A stretch of 64,000 bases of DNA from Anaerolineae bacterium (GCA_023384415.1 JAHDWJ010000032.1:1-64000); one strand, 5' to 3'. Shown: positions 34,009 through 43,518, counted from the stretch's first letter. A program made the numbers and translations. The notes: generated by a model not told the origin, from the sequence alone.

Positions 34009-35703
34009 ATGTGGAGGCTTACTCTCTTTGGCGTGCCAATGCTGGAAGGCAATGGCCGATCCCATCATCTGTCCCGACGTAAAGCCAGGGCGCTATTAGC
34101 TTACCTGGCGGTCACCGGTCACCCCCACAGCCGGGAAACACTCACGGCCTTGCTCTGGCCCGATGCTGATCCGGGGCAGGGGTACGCCGATCTCAGCCGC
34201 ATTCTCTCTAATTTACGCCGGGTGTTGGGTGCTGATTTCATTCTGGCCGACCGGCAGCAGGTCGCGCTGAATGAGCAAGCAGCGCTGTGGGTGGATGTTG
34301 TTCAGTTTCGCCGTCTGCTAGAGGCTTGCCGGGGAATTGCTGTGGGGGTGATGGGCGAAGAGTGTCGCCAAAAACTGGCGGCGGCCGCAGTTTTATATCA
34401 GGCCGATTTTCTGACTGGGTTTACCCTGCCCGGCTGCCCGGAATTTGATGAGTGGCAGTTGCTACAAGGTGAAGCCCTGCGCCGCGATTTAAGCTGGGCC
34501 TGTGACCGGTTGGTCCACATTTATGAAGCCAGCCACGAGTTTACCCAAGCCATCAGTTATGCCCGGCGTTGGGTAGAGTTGGATCCGCTGCACGAATCGG
34601 CGCAGCGTTGGCTCATGGCTCTGTACGCCCGTAGTGGGCAGCGTACCGAAGCCCATCGCCAGTACCAGGCGTGTGTTCGCCTGTTAGCGGATGAGTTGGG
34701 TGTTGAGCCGGAACCGACGACAAAACAGCTTTATGAACAGATTTGTAAGGGTGAGATGACGTCGGCGGCCGCGTCTGGCGATGCTTCCCCCCTGCCCTTA
34801 CCGCTCTACCAAAAAGTGGCCCAAGAGATAAACTATTTTTACAGCTTCGACCGGACGCGCCTTGCTTATGCCACGGTTGGCCATGGCCCACCGTTGGTAT
34901 GGACGGCCACCTTTCTGCGACACCTGGAGTTTGACTGGCAAAGCCCTATCTGGCAGCACTGGCTGGAGGCCCTGACCAGTCGTTACACACTTATTCGCTA
35001 TGACGAACGCGCCTGCGGCCTCTCCGATTGGAATGTAAGCGACATCTCGTTTGAAGCATGGGTGAGCGATCTGGAAGCAATGGTTGACCATTTGGGGTTG
35101 AAGCAGTTCAGCCTGCTGGCGCTCTCGCAGGCCGGTGCGGTGGCTATCGCCTATGCCGCCCGTCACCCGGAAAGATTGTCGCACCTGATTTTGCACGGCG
35201 CCTACGCCCGCGGTCGTTTCCATCGCCAAGACATTCCCCAGGCAACGGAAGAAGCGCAAACCATGCTATCGCTGACGAAGCTGGGGTGGGGACGCGACAA
35301 TCCTGCTTTTCGCCAGGTTTTTTCTATGCAGTTGGTGCCGGGGGCAGCGCGGGAGCAGTTGGCCTGGTTTGATGAGTTGATGCGTGTTTCCATGACGCCG
35401 GAAAACGCGGTGCGTGCCGAGGCGGAGATGTATGACATTAATGTACTCGATCTGCTGTCGAGCCTGCGTGTGCCCACCCTGGTCACTCATTGCCGCTACG
35501 ACGCGGCTGTTCCCTTTCGTGAAGGGTGTATCCTGGCTGATCAGATTCCAGGGGCGCATTTTGTACCCTTAGAAAGCAAGAATCATTTGCTTTTGCCCAA
35601 TGAACCTGCCTGGCCGCAATTTGGGCAACAAATTCACCATTTTTTGGCCATGAAAACACACCCGGTTGTGTACCGCACACCAGCTAAGCAGCCAATTGCC
35701 TGA
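34009..35703 (+). CDS. BTAD/SARP-type regulator fused to alpha/beta hydrolase
   Basis: A 564-residue protein. Residues 1-95 form an OmpR-like winged helix (RLTLFGVPMLEGNGRSHHLS, TALLWPDADPGQGYADLSRI). Residues 95-250 form a bacterial transcriptional activator (BTAD) TPR domain ending DELGVEPEPTTKQLYEQI. Residues 290-555 are an alpha/beta hydrolase (YDERACGLSD, nucleophile LALSQAG, RYDAAVPF Asp, KNHLLL His). The nucleophile elbow lacks the usual first Gly (ALSQA instead of GxSxG), so the enzyme part may sense rather than catalyse. It is divergent from the oxidase/MFS unit and may regulate it. The start is taken at MWRLTLFG; the longer frame to 33940 adds a hydrophobic stretch. Confidence 0.85.
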   Translation: MWRLTLFGVPMLEGNGRSHHLSRRKARALLAYLAVTGHPHSRETLTALLWPDADPGQGYADLSRILSNLRRVLGADFILADRQQVALNEQAALWVDVVQFRRLLEACRGIAVGVMGEECRQKLAAAAVLYQADFLTGFTLPGCPEFDEWQLLQGEALRRDLSWACDRLVHIYEASHEFTQAISYARRWVELDPLHESAQRWLMALYARSGQRTEAHRQYQACVRLLADELGVEPEPTTKQLYEQICKGEMTSAAASGDASPLPLPLYQKVAQEINYFYSFDRTRLAYATVGHGPPLVWTATFLRHLEFDWQSPIWQHWLEALTSRYTLIRYDERACGLSDWNVSDISFEAWVSDLEAMVDHLGLKQFSLLALSQAGAVAIAYAARHPERLSHLILHGAYARGRFHRQDIPQATEEAQTMLSLTKLGWGRDNPAFRQVFSMQLVPGAAREQLAWFDELMRVSMTPENAVRAEAEMYDINVLDLLSSLRVPTLVTHCRYDAAVPFREGCILADQIPGAHFVPLESKNHLLLPNEPAWPQFGQQIHHFLAMKTHPVVYRTPAKQPIA

Positions 35704-35810
35704 ATCCCCAATAGCCGCTTTTACCAGCACCAGCCGGGTGATATGAACGGTAGCATGGTCGTCAATGCTGTTCCACGCGGGCCAATAGACGGGCCTGTGG
35801 CGGGCCGCGG

Positions 35811-35844
35811 CCGAGTGGGGACTTATGGCCATATGTCCCTACTC
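35811..35844. repeat. Inverted repeat between convergent genes
   Basis: CGAGTGGGGAC and GTCCCTACTCG (10 of 11 paired) flank a GGCC-centred loop. There is no T-run. Confidence 0.5.
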
Positions 35845-35887
35845 GATGTGCCGTTTACCAGATGAATGCTCAAAATTTTAATTTTGG

Positions 35888-37240
35888 CTACGGGCGACGG
35901 CTGGCCGCGTCTGCGCGGGTTTGCGCCGTTCGCATTAAATCCTCAAGGGTCTGCTCTGAGGAGTTATCCCCTGCGGCCGCGTTCGGGGTTGGTTGCAGCA
36001 CGATGGTTGGTGGGGGAGTCTGCTCCTGGCGTAGGGTGGGTAATAGTTGGGCCAGAAGCAGGGTAGACAGGGCTGAATGGTCTCCCCCTTCGCTGGTGAC
36101 CAGCAGTGGCCGTGGGGCTTTGCTGGCTAACTGTTCAGCCACTTGCAACTGCTGAACAGCTAACTCATATTGCAGCACGGCCCAATTATCTTTATATGCT
36201 TTGCCCAGCCTGTTAAGGGCACGGGCTTCATTTTCGGCCGCTTTGAGAGCGCCGCGGCCGCGAGTCTCAATTTCCAGCTTCACCTTTTCCGCTTCCGTTT
36301 CCCGCTCCTGGAGCATCTGGGCCACATCTTCCCGCGCCTTGTTGACCGCTGCCCGCACCGCGATCAGCCGGGCATCCCGCTCCTTCTTGGCCCGCTCAAT
36401 CTCCATCAGCAGCGTATCGGTGCGCTGTTTGCGGGTTAGCTCCCACTCCTTCTCATACGCGGCCAGCTCTTTAGCCACCCGCTCCCGGGTAGCCAAATTG
36501 GCCTGGTACTGTTCAGGTAGCTGCACATCGGGGATATTGGCCCCCACAATCCGCACTCCATAACGGGCCATTTGCCGGTTGAGATAATTTTGCATATCCC
36601 CCACATCACTGCCGCGTAAATCATACGCCCGCTCTGTCTGTACCTGACGACTACGCCGCCGAATAGCATCCTGGACGGCACTGCTGAGAACCAGGTCAAA
36701 ATTGCTGGCCCCAATGTTCCGCACAAACAACAGTGGGTCTATGATCCGCAGCTTGAGGAAGAATTCAATGGAGCGCAGGGGCACATTTTCGCGGGTGGGG
36801 CAGGCCAGCACGGGGGCACTGTATGGGATTTCTGTGGCTGTGTCTACGATGGCTTCCACTTTAAGCCAGGGCCACCACAGCCGTCGCCGACCTGGGGATA
36901 GGGTGCCGACAATTTTGCCGAAGCTGGAGAGTATGCCGGCTGTCCCCTGCTCAATTTCGACGATAGCTCCCAGCCAAAGCCAGATACCAGCCAGGGCTAG
37001 AGTAAAGAAAGCGGCCAGGATGGCTAAAATAGCCGTAATGCCTCCGGCAAACAGAGCAACACCAGCAAGATAAACAGCGACCCCTACCAGGAACAGCCAG
37101 CCGAATCCTCGTTCATCTTTGGGGATGACGACGGGCACAAGATGGCCTTCGTCACCGGAGCGGAGCATCTGGCGGATGTTCTGCCAGGCGGCAACGGCTT
37201 CTTTCATGCGAGAATTTTGGCGGCGAGCGATGGTTGACAT
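35888..37240 (-). CDS. SPFH/band-7 domain membrane protein (1)
   Basis: A 450-residue protein. Two hydrophobic segments (about 48-95) are followed by an SPFH/band-7 domain (about 95-275; EIEQGTAGILSSFGKIVGTL), a long charged coiled coil (about 265-350; KEWELTRKQRTDTLLMEIER) and a Pro-rich tail. It resembles stomatin/flotillin-like proteins that assemble into membrane cages or microdomains. It shares VVIPKDERGFGWLFLVG with the next gene's VVIPKETRSFRWLLLLG, so the two are tandem paralogues and likely hetero-oligomerise. Confidence 0.85.
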   Translation of the reverse strand: MSTIARRQNSRMKEAVAAWQNIRQMLRSGDEGHLVPVVIPKDERGFGWLFLVGVAVYLAGVALFAGGITAILAILAAFFTLALAGIWLWLGAIVEIEQGTAGILSSFGKIVGTLSPGRRRLWWPWLKVEAIVDTATEIPYSAPVLACPTRENVPLRSIEFFLKLRIIDPLLFVRNIGASNFDLVLSSAVQDAIRRRSRQVQTERAYDLRGSDVGDMQNYLNRQMARYGVRIVGANIPDVQLPEQYQANLATRERVAKELAAYEKEWELTRKQRTDTLLMEIERAKKERDARLIAVRAAVNKAREDVAQMLQERETEAEKVKLEIETRGRGALKAAENEARALNRLGKAYKDNWAVLQYELAVQQLQVAEQLASKAPRPLLVTSEGGDHSALSTLLLAQLLPTLRQEQTPPPTIVLQPTPNAAAGDNSSEQTLEDLMRTAQTRADAASRRP

Positions 37241-37253
37241 AAGTGACTCCAGG

Positions 37254-37274
37254 GTAAATCGAACTTCCAGTTCG
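37254..37274. repeat. Dispersed palindrome, copy 1 (CGAACTTCCAGTTCG)
   Basis: GTAAATCGAACTTCCAGTTCG recurs as an exact reverse complement at 51432-51452. The core is CGAACT-TCC-AGTTCG. It sits between the two SPFH genes. It is followed by TCTAATCTC-type short repeats (37317-37345). Confidence 0.8.
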
Positions 37275-37339
37275 TTGCCTAATTTAGAAAATCAGGCTAC
37301 CAATTTTCAGTCAAGTTCTCAATCTCTAATCTCCGGTCT

Positions 37340-38878
37340 CTAATTCAAATCAGCAATAATTTCGTTAATGTCGGTGGGCGCGGCCGCGTCTTCCAGGCCC
37401 AGGGTGGGTTGTTCGATCTGGTTGATTTGGGTGGCCCGCTCGCGGATGCGGCTGGTGATCTCTTTGGCGCGGCCGCGAATTGCCTGCACATCTTTTTCCT
37501 GAAACAGCCGCTCATCAGCAATGCCCAACATTTGCCGGGCAATACTCATGTAATCAATCTGGTTGACTTCACCGGGGCCTATTTTGACAATTTGGGGCAG
37601 TTGCCCGGCCACCCCGGCGATTTTACTCAAAATATCCTGGCGGAAGCGGTACTCCAAAATTTCCGGATGGTAGGCGGTGCTGAGGGCACGAATATCTAAT
37701 GCCTGCGCTTCTAGCAGGGCTGAGTTGGCGCGGGCTTCACTTTCCGCTTCAATCATCAACTGGCGGGCATAAGCGTTGGCCCGATTGGTCTCTTTTTCAC
37801 GGGCCACATCCATCTGTGCCTGGTAGCGAGCAATATCGGCCCGAATCTCCGAGAGGGTTTCTTGCAATGCCCCCAGCTCTTTGTTCAGCTCCCCTTCATC
37901 CTGCTCTTTGCGTAACTTAAGTTCATACTGGTAGGTGTACGCTTCTTTGGCTACCCGGACGATTTCCGCGGCCGCCAGGTCCATGCGGTACTCCTGGCTC
38001 GACGGCTCGGCGTGGGTGATGTTGGCATTGACAAAGCGCACCGCCGGGAGAAACTGGGTATTCAACGAATCTAGCACTGATTGGGTAGATTCCCCCACCA
38101 GGTTATAAATCTCTTCGGCCTTCTGCTCATAAATGAGGGCGCGAGTTACTTCGCTGATGGCGTTGTGCAGCTTTTCGGAGAAGCCGCGCACCCCGCCCAA
38201 CGTGAAGATAAACTTCTCCGGGTCTTCAATGCGAAATTGTAAAAACAGATCCACCGACGCATCAATCCGGCTGGCGGTGGGGGCTTCACGGATGGGGGCG
38301 TTGTATGGATACTCTTTGGTGGTGTTGACGATATAGCTGACCTGTTTCCACGGATCGATCAGCCAGGTGCGGCCGGCCCCCACTGTTGCTTCTACCTTGC
38401 CAAATCGAGTAATCAACGCCTGACAGCCATCAGGAATCATTACAAAGCTGTTGCGCCAGATAGAGAACCCGGCATAAGCGAACAGCAGCAGCCAATAATG
38501 GGGGCCAAACAGCACCAGAGCCATGTTGGTTGAGCCAAATAAATTATCAATGGCTGAAGTGGATAAGAGGCCAAAGAGGCCAAAAATAAACCCGGCCCCC
38601 AACAGCAGCAGCCAGCGGAAAGAGCGGGTCTCTTTGGGGATAACTACCGGGGAGATGATGTTGGTATATCCCCCTGATTTTTCTTGTTTGGGAAAACTTC
38701 GGTTGAGCAGTTCGGCCGCCTGGGAAAGGGAGGCGGTCATCTGGGAGATTTGTGTACCGGCCGACTCCCCTCGCTCACGGGCAGAGATGAAATCACGGGC
38801 ACTGACTTTGAACTGCTCGAAGGCGTCGGTCTGGCTGATAGCGGCCGCGGCGTTTACCACACGTCTGGCTGTACTCAT
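37340..38878 (-). CDS. SPFH/band-7 domain membrane protein (2)
   Basis: A 512-residue tandem paralogue of the preceding gene. An N-terminal cytoplasmic helical segment is followed by two hydrophobic segments (about 105-160; WLLLLGAGFIFGLFGLL, VLFGPHYWLLLFAYAGF), an SPFH domain (about 165-340; MIPDGCQALITRFGKVEATV), a coiled coil (about 345-420; RKEQDEGELNKELGALQETL) and a C-terminal tail. Together with gene 1 it recalls the HflK/HflC pair of hetero-cages, but I see no FtsH gene nearby. Five GCGGCCGC-type sites lie in or next to it. Confidence 0.85.
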   Translation of the reverse strand: MSTARRVVNAAAAISQTDAFEQFKVSARDFISARERGESAGTQISQMTASLSQAAELLNRSFPKQEKSGGYTNIISPVVIPKETRSFRWLLLLGAGFIFGLFGLLSTSAIDNLFGSTNMALVLFGPHYWLLLFAYAGFSIWRNSFVMIPDGCQALITRFGKVEATVGAGRTWLIDPWKQVSYIVNTTKEYPYNAPIREAPTASRIDASVDLFLQFRIEDPEKFIFTLGGVRGFSEKLHNAISEVTRALIYEQKAEEIYNLVGESTQSVLDSLNTQFLPAVRFVNANITHAEPSSQEYRMDLAAAEIVRVAKEAYTYQYELKLRKEQDEGELNKELGALQETLSEIRADIARYQAQMDVAREKETNRANAYARQLMIEAESEARANSALLEAQALDIRALSTAYHPEILEYRFRQDILSKIAGVAGQLPQIVKIGPGEVNQIDYMSIARQMLGIADERLFQEKDVQAIRGRAKEITSRIRERATQINQIEQPTLGLEDAAAPTDINEIIADLN

Positions 38879-39052
38879 AATAGGTTTTCTCCGAAATTGC
38901 TACAGAGGGAAGCAACACCGATGCAGGCCAAGTTTTTTATTTGTCCCGGCAATTAAAATGGTTTGCCCTACAATTTTCAGTTGCTGAATGATGCAATAAT
39001 GTACGTATTAAAGGGGTGAAGGTTGTAAAAAATGGAGCAATATATTGAGAGG

Positions 39053-40069
39053 TCAGGTCTTTGCGGTTTTGCGGCCGCGTCCCACTTTTTTCACCCAGCG
39101 AACAACTCTGGCCCCGGCATTATAAACCCCGGCCATTACCCGTAAAGGAATGTACAGCCAGATTTTTAGGACTCCTATCGCCCCGATTTTGGCCCCGCGC
39201 GAAACGGCTTGTCCTGCCTGACCTACCACCACTTTTGTTTTGGCTGCACCACTTACAACCAGTTCCCCAGCCGATTTGCCTGCAGTGATCATTAAGCCCC
39301 CGGCATCCTGGGTTCGTTCTTTAACCAACTCCCAGGCTGATTCAGTGCTTTCCTGTAGCCAGGTCATCAGTTTTCGTTCATCTATCCCTATAATGGCCCG
39401 TGCATCATCGGCCCAATCTCCAATAGCTTCTTCCCCACGGCTGAAATAGGCTACGGCTCGCTGCCCAATAACGTAAGTTGAAGCCATGTTGATTCCGGCT
39501 CCGGCAACGACTCCTAACATGGGAATTGCTTTGGCCGCTGCTTTGGTCGCCAGCCGTTCGCTGGCTTTTTCGGCGATTTGTCGTCCGGCTTTGCTGAGAA
39601 GCTGGTTGGCGCCTGCACTCATGCCGGTCACAAGCAAGACGACGTTCCGCTTTTCTTCCGGGGCGAGGGGATGGTTGAAGGCGGCCGCGATCTCAATCAC
39701 CAATTCTGCCTGCATCTTAAACGTCAGGCCAATATCGGCGGCCACACCAAAAGTGAGCGAGGCCACTGTACCCAGCCCTGGAATGAGCGATGTCCCGGAG
39801 GTGATCCCCCCCACCGCCCCGGCCTGGCGACATTTGTTTTTGATGAGCAAATCGGCCAACTCGTTTGCGGTGGCCTGGGGATTTTTCTGGCGTAATTCAG
39901 CCACCCGCTGCGCGGCCGCTTTCTCATCCGCATCATTGATTGCCTTCATCACATAGTTGAAGGCATATTCAGCTAACCCTTTACGATCATTTCCAGGGGA
40001 GACAAGCGCGTGAGGCGTGGCCGCTACCAATGATTTGGTTGGTTCATTTGGAGAATCATTCATATACAC
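39053..40069 (-). CDS. EcsC-family protein
   Basis: A 338-residue protein with the EcsC-domain hallmark GGITSGTSLIPGLGTVASLT (about 90-110), amphipathic helices and repeated Ala/Gly-rich membrane-active segments (IPMLGVVAGAGINMAST, IGAIGVLKIWLYIPLRV). EcsC proteins are associated with ABC exporters or membrane processes but their activity is not defined. Upstream of the SPFH pair on the same strand, it may belong to the same membrane-organisation unit. The C-terminus is strongly basic. Confidence 0.78.
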   Translation of the reverse strand: MYMNDSPNEPTKSLVAATPHALVSPGNDRKGLAEYAFNYVMKAINDADEKAAAQRVAELRQKNPQATANELADLLIKNKCRQAGAVGGITSGTSLIPGLGTVASLTFGVAADIGLTFKMQAELVIEIAAAFNHPLAPEEKRNVVLLVTGMSAGANQLLSKAGRQIAEKASERLATKAAAKAIPMLGVVAGAGINMASTYVIGQRAVAYFSRGEEAIGDWADDARAIIGIDERKLMTWLQESTESAWELVKERTQDAGGLMITAGKSAGELVVSGAAKTKVVVGQAGQAVSRGAKIGAIGVLKIWLYIPLRVMAGVYNAGARVVRWVKKVGRGRKTAKT

Positions 40070-40092
40070 CTCATGTTTTAGTGTCGTAGCTT

Positions 40093-40540
40093 CTACAGAT
40101 CTTTATATAAAGGCGCGATTGGTTTAGGTTTGTGCGCGGCTGTAAGCCAATGCAATATGGTCAAGGTCGTTTTTGGAGAGTAGATCAGGTTGTTCCGATA
40201 GGCTACATCTTCGGCCAGCCAGTGGCACAAACTGACGGTTGCGTAGAGAGCGCGGATAATATCTTTTGCTTCATAGGTGGCGAAGGTGCCGGGTAAAGCA
40301 GGTAGGATTGCAGGGTCTGCCCACCACTCCAGATAACGACCATCGTACCACACATCTAGCTCTTCGCTGTATTTGGCAACCGCCTGCTATTCTAACGAGG
40401 TTAACAGATGTTTCTTCATTACCGCATCACATAATATTTTGGCCTGCCACAAGTCGCCCCGTTGGGCAAATTTGAGGGCACGGGTGGTTTCGAGCAAGAG
40501 TTCATCGGGTACCTCGTGTTGTGTGGGAAAACGTAATCGC
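40093..40540 (-). pseudogene. AadK-like aminoglycoside nucleotidyltransferase remnant
   Basis: The minus-strand frame reads VPDELLLETTRALKFAQRGD, then LWQAKILCDAVMKKHLLTSLE, stop (TAG near 40387), then in the same frame QAVAKYSEELDVWYDGRYLE, WWADPAILPALPGTFATYEA and so on to 40093. This matches the C-terminal half of streptomycin/aminoglycoside 6-adenylyltransferase-like proteins (YDGRYLEEWADP style). The N-terminal catalytic half is missing and the TAG probably replaces a Trp codon. It is a decayed fragment. Confidence 0.65.
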
Positions 40541-40669
40541 CAGCACCACGATTATAACGTGCAAATTCGTTTTAGTACCCTGCCGAACTTGAAACCCCGT
40601 CATCAATCAGTCTGATTCATCGATCCGCTCAGATTACGCATGACACTCGCCGTCTGTTACAATATATCT

Positions 40670-41518
40670 ATGCATGAAACCAACCAACCTTTGATCATCG
40701 GCTTTGTGGCCGATTTGATGTTTACGGTGCAGATTGGGAATACCTTAACCCGGTTAGGCTATCAGGTAGAATGGGTAGAGGACAGCCGCCGGTTTGGTGT
40801 GGCCGCCGATGGGCCGCTGCCCCCTGGTGAACAGCTTCGCGGCCGCGATGGAGCTTTCACGGATTATCTCACCCGCCAACAGCCCGCCCTGCTCCTCTTT
40901 GATCTGCACAACCAGGCCATCCCCTGGCGATTGTGGATTGCCCAGTTAAAAAGTTCACCAGCCACCCGCCGCCTGCCTATCTTATGTTTCGGCTCCCATG
41001 TGGATACGGAAGCTCTCAAGGCCGCCAAAGCTGCTGGAGCGGATGGCGTGGTGGCCCGCTCCCGCTTCTTTTCCGCCATGCCGGAACTGGTGCAGAAATA
41101 TGCCCGGCAGGTGGATAATGAGGGGATCGCGGCCGCGTGCCAGCAGCCCCTCTCTGAATTAGCTCGCAAAGGGTTAGACCTGTTCAACCAGGGGGAATAT
41201 TTCCTGGCTCATGAAGAGTTAGAACATGCCTGGAACGAAGACCAATCAGCCGCTCGAGAGCTTTATCGGGCCATTTTACAAATCGCCGTCGCCTATCTAC
41301 AAATTCAACGGGGTAACTATAATGGGGCGATCAAAATGTTCCTGCGGGTGCGCCAATGGCTCGATCCCCTGCCCGATATTTGCCGGGGCATTAACCTGGC
41401 GCAACTCAAAGCGGATGCCCAGGCGGTAGAAGAGGCCCTACTCACTTTGGGTAAAGAGCAAATTCACACCTTCGATTCCACCCTCTTCCGCCCCATCCAT
41501 TATGATGGGGGATTGTAG
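40670..41518 (+). CDS. Receiver-like domain fused to DUF309
   Basis: A 282-residue two-domain protein. Residues 1-150 look like a degenerate response-regulator receiver (LLLFDLHNQ, LPILCFGSHVDTEALKAAKA, AGADGVVARS). The position expected for the phospho-acceptor Asp is present in LLFDLH, but the acidic pocket is weak. Residues 165-270 are a DUF309 helical domain (FNQGEYFLAHEELEHAWNED, LYRAILQIAVAYLQIQRGN), with HEELEHAW as a possible metal site. Function is unknown. The start MHETNQPL is chosen because the extra codons to 40640 look non-conserved. Confidence 0.75.
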   Translation: MHETNQPLIIGFVADLMFTVQIGNTLTRLGYQVEWVEDSRRFGVAADGPLPPGEQLRGRDGAFTDYLTRQQPALLLFDLHNQAIPWRLWIAQLKSSPATRRLPILCFGSHVDTEALKAAKAAGADGVVARSRFFSAMPELVQKYARQVDNEGIAAACQQPLSELARKGLDLFNQGEYFLAHEELEHAWNEDQSAARELYRAILQIAVAYLQIQRGNYNGAIKMFLRVRQWLDPLPDICRGINLAQLKADAQAVEEALLTLGKEQIHTFDSTLFRPIHYDGGL

Positions 41519-41575
41519 ATTGATGATTAACTTTCCGTAAACCTGAAACTCAGAACTAGAAACTAGAAACTGATC

Positions 41576-42076
41576 ATGTGGCATACCCTGAAACGTCTCC
41601 GCATTATTCCCATTGCTGGCCTGGGGCTGTTGATCGCTTTGTTGGGCTTTTTAGCTCTGGTGCAAATTGTCAACAATTGGTGGCCCTTTGATGTGGCCCG
41701 GCTGGATTTGGTTCGGGCAACTCCCCAGGGGCAGGCAGATGCGGCCCTGATTTTGGAGGCAGGCAACGTGGAAATTTTGCTGACCTTTTTAGCCAGCATC
41801 ACCGCTATTGTCACCGGGTTGGCGTTGCCTCTGGTTTATTACCTCAACATCCGCTTTGGTAAAGCCAGATTTCCCCGCTTCCTGCTTATCTTGCGCCAGA
41901 GTATGTGGGTTGGGGCGTGGGTCGCTTTTTGTGTCTGGCTGCAAATGAACCGCACCTTTGGTATTGCTATTGCCCTGCTGGTTGCGGCCGTATTAATCAT
42001 TTTTGAGATTTTGCTGCAAGTGCGAACACGAGCGGTCACCATCCAACTGCCAGACGCCGGGGAGCGTGATGGGTGA
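41576..42076 (+). CDS. Four-TM conserved membrane protein
   Basis: A 166-residue integral membrane protein. Hydrophobic segments lie at about 10-30, 68-90, 105-122 and 128-146 (IPIAGLGLLIALLGFLALVQ, ILLTFLASITAIVTGLALPL, MWVGAWVAFCVWLQM, FGIAIALLVAAVLIIFEIL). No family is recognised. It ends 30 bp before selA and is probably co-transcribed. The preceding 40 bp are GAAACT-type 7-8 bp repeats. Confidence 0.7.
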   Translation: MWHTLKRLRIIPIAGLGLLIALLGFLALVQIVNNWWPFDVARLDLVRATPQGQADAALILEAGNVEILLTFLASITAIVTGLALPLVYYLNIRFGKARFPRFLLILRQSMWVGAWVAFCVWLQMNRTFGIAIALLVAAVLIIFEILLQVRTRAVTIQLPDAGERDG

Positions 42077-42105
42077 TTTTTGCAAAGAACCCGTATAGTT
42101 AAATT

Positions 42106-43497
42106 ATGTCTGATCCACAAACATTGCTCCGGCAGCTTCCCAGTGTAGATAAACTGCTGCACCTGGACGCGGCCGCGCCTCTCATCAGCCAATACAGCCG
42201 CCCCCTGGTTACAAAAGCGGTGCGCCACACCCTGGCCGAAACCCGTGCCCGGCTGCAAAACGGTGCGGCCGCGTTCCCAGGTTCAGAACAGTTACTCCAA
42301 GACGCGGCCGCCTGGTTAGCCTTACTGATCCGCCCCACCTTACGCCCGGTTATCAACGCCACCGGGGTCATCATCCACACCAATTTAGGCCGTGCCCCGC
42401 TCAGTGCGGCCGCACTCCAGGCCATTCAAGAAATCGCCCAGGGGTATTCCACCCTGGAATATGATCTGGATACCGGGCAGCGAGGGTCACGGGCTGTCCA
42501 TGCCGAAAAGCTGCTCACCCGGCTCACCGGGGCCGAGGCGGCTCTAGTGGTGAACAACAACGCGGCCGCGCTCCTGCTGCTCCTCTCTACCCTCTGCCAG
42601 GGGAAAGAAGTGATCATCAGCCGGGGGCAGTTGGTCGAAATTGGCGGCGGCTTCCGGGTGCCTGATGTCATGGCCCAATCCGGGGCGCGGCTGGTGGAAG
42701 TAGGTACCACCAACCGCACCCATTGGCGCGACTATGCCAACGCCATCACCGCCAATACCGGGGCTATTCTGGTGGCCCACCACTCCAATTTCAAAATAAT
42801 CGGCTTTACCAGTGAGCCATCTCTGGCAGAGCTGGCGGAATTGGCCCACCAGCATACCCTGCCGCTGCTCTATGATCAGGGGAGCGGGGCTTTGTTAGAC
42901 ACCTCACCGTATGGTCTTGACCCAGAGCCGACTGTTACCGCCGGGTTAGAGGCTGGGGTAGATGTGGTCGCCTTTAGTGGGGATAAGCTGCTGGGTGGAC
43001 CACAAGCGGGCATTTTGGCCGGGCGAGCCGATCTGATCGCCCAACTCAAAAAGCATCCCCTGGCGCGGGCGGTGCGGGCGGATAAATTATGCCTGGCCGG
43101 GTTGGCCGCCACTCTTACCCATTATCTTAAGGATGGGGCTACCAACCATATTCCAGTCTGGCAGATGATTGCGGCTCCGGTTGAACAGTTGGCCGAGCGT
43201 GCGGCCGCGTGGGCCGCCCATCTCTGCCAACACAACATCCTGGCTGAGGTCATCACCGGGGAATCTACGGTGGGCGGGGGGAGTTTGCCTGGCGCAACCT
43301 TACCTACCTGGTTGGTGGCCGTTAAAGTGGGGCAGGTGGATCAGGTCGCGGCCGCGCTGCGCCAGGGCAACCCATCCATCATTGGCCGCATTGCCGCGAA
43401 CCAACTTCTACTCGACCCACGTACCGTTTTACCCGCCCAAGATACCCCTCTTCTAGATAGCCTTGTTGCTTTACGGGATTTGGTAATGCCCGTATAA
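42106..43497 (+). CDS. selA: L-seryl-tRNA(Sec) selenium transferase
   Basis: A 463-residue PLP enzyme converting Ser-tRNA-Sec to Sec-tRNA-Sec with selenophosphate. Hallmarks are INATGVIIHTNLGRAPLS (about 85-102), EYDLDTGQRGSR, VVNNNAAALLLLLSTL, SRGQLVEIGGGFRVPDVM and the PLP lysine in FSGDKLLGGPQAG (near 293). The length is normal for SelA. It carries seven GCGGCCGC motifs, mostly as Ala-Ala-Ala. selB, selC and selD are not in the window. Confidence 0.95.
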   Translation: MSDPQTLLRQLPSVDKLLHLDAAAPLISQYSRPLVTKAVRHTLAETRARLQNGAAAFPGSEQLLQDAAAWLALLIRPTLRPVINATGVIIHTNLGRAPLSAAALQAIQEIAQGYSTLEYDLDTGQRGSRAVHAEKLLTRLTGAEAALVVNNNAAALLLLLSTLCQGKEVIISRGQLVEIGGGFRVPDVMAQSGARLVEVGTTNRTHWRDYANAITANTGAILVAHHSNFKIIGFTSEPSLAELAELAHQHTLPLLYDQGSGALLDTSPYGLDPEPTVTAGLEAGVDVVAFSGDKLLGGPQAGILAGRADLIAQLKKHPLARAVRADKLCLAGLAATLTHYLKDGATNHIPVWQMIAAPVEQLAERAAAWAAHLCQHNILAEVITGESTVGGGSLPGATLPTWLVAVKVGQVDQVAAALRQGNPSIIGRIAANQLLLDPRTVLPAQDTPLLDSLVALRDLVMPV

Positions 43498-43518
43498 TGC
43501 CTTCAAGGAACAAGAGCC

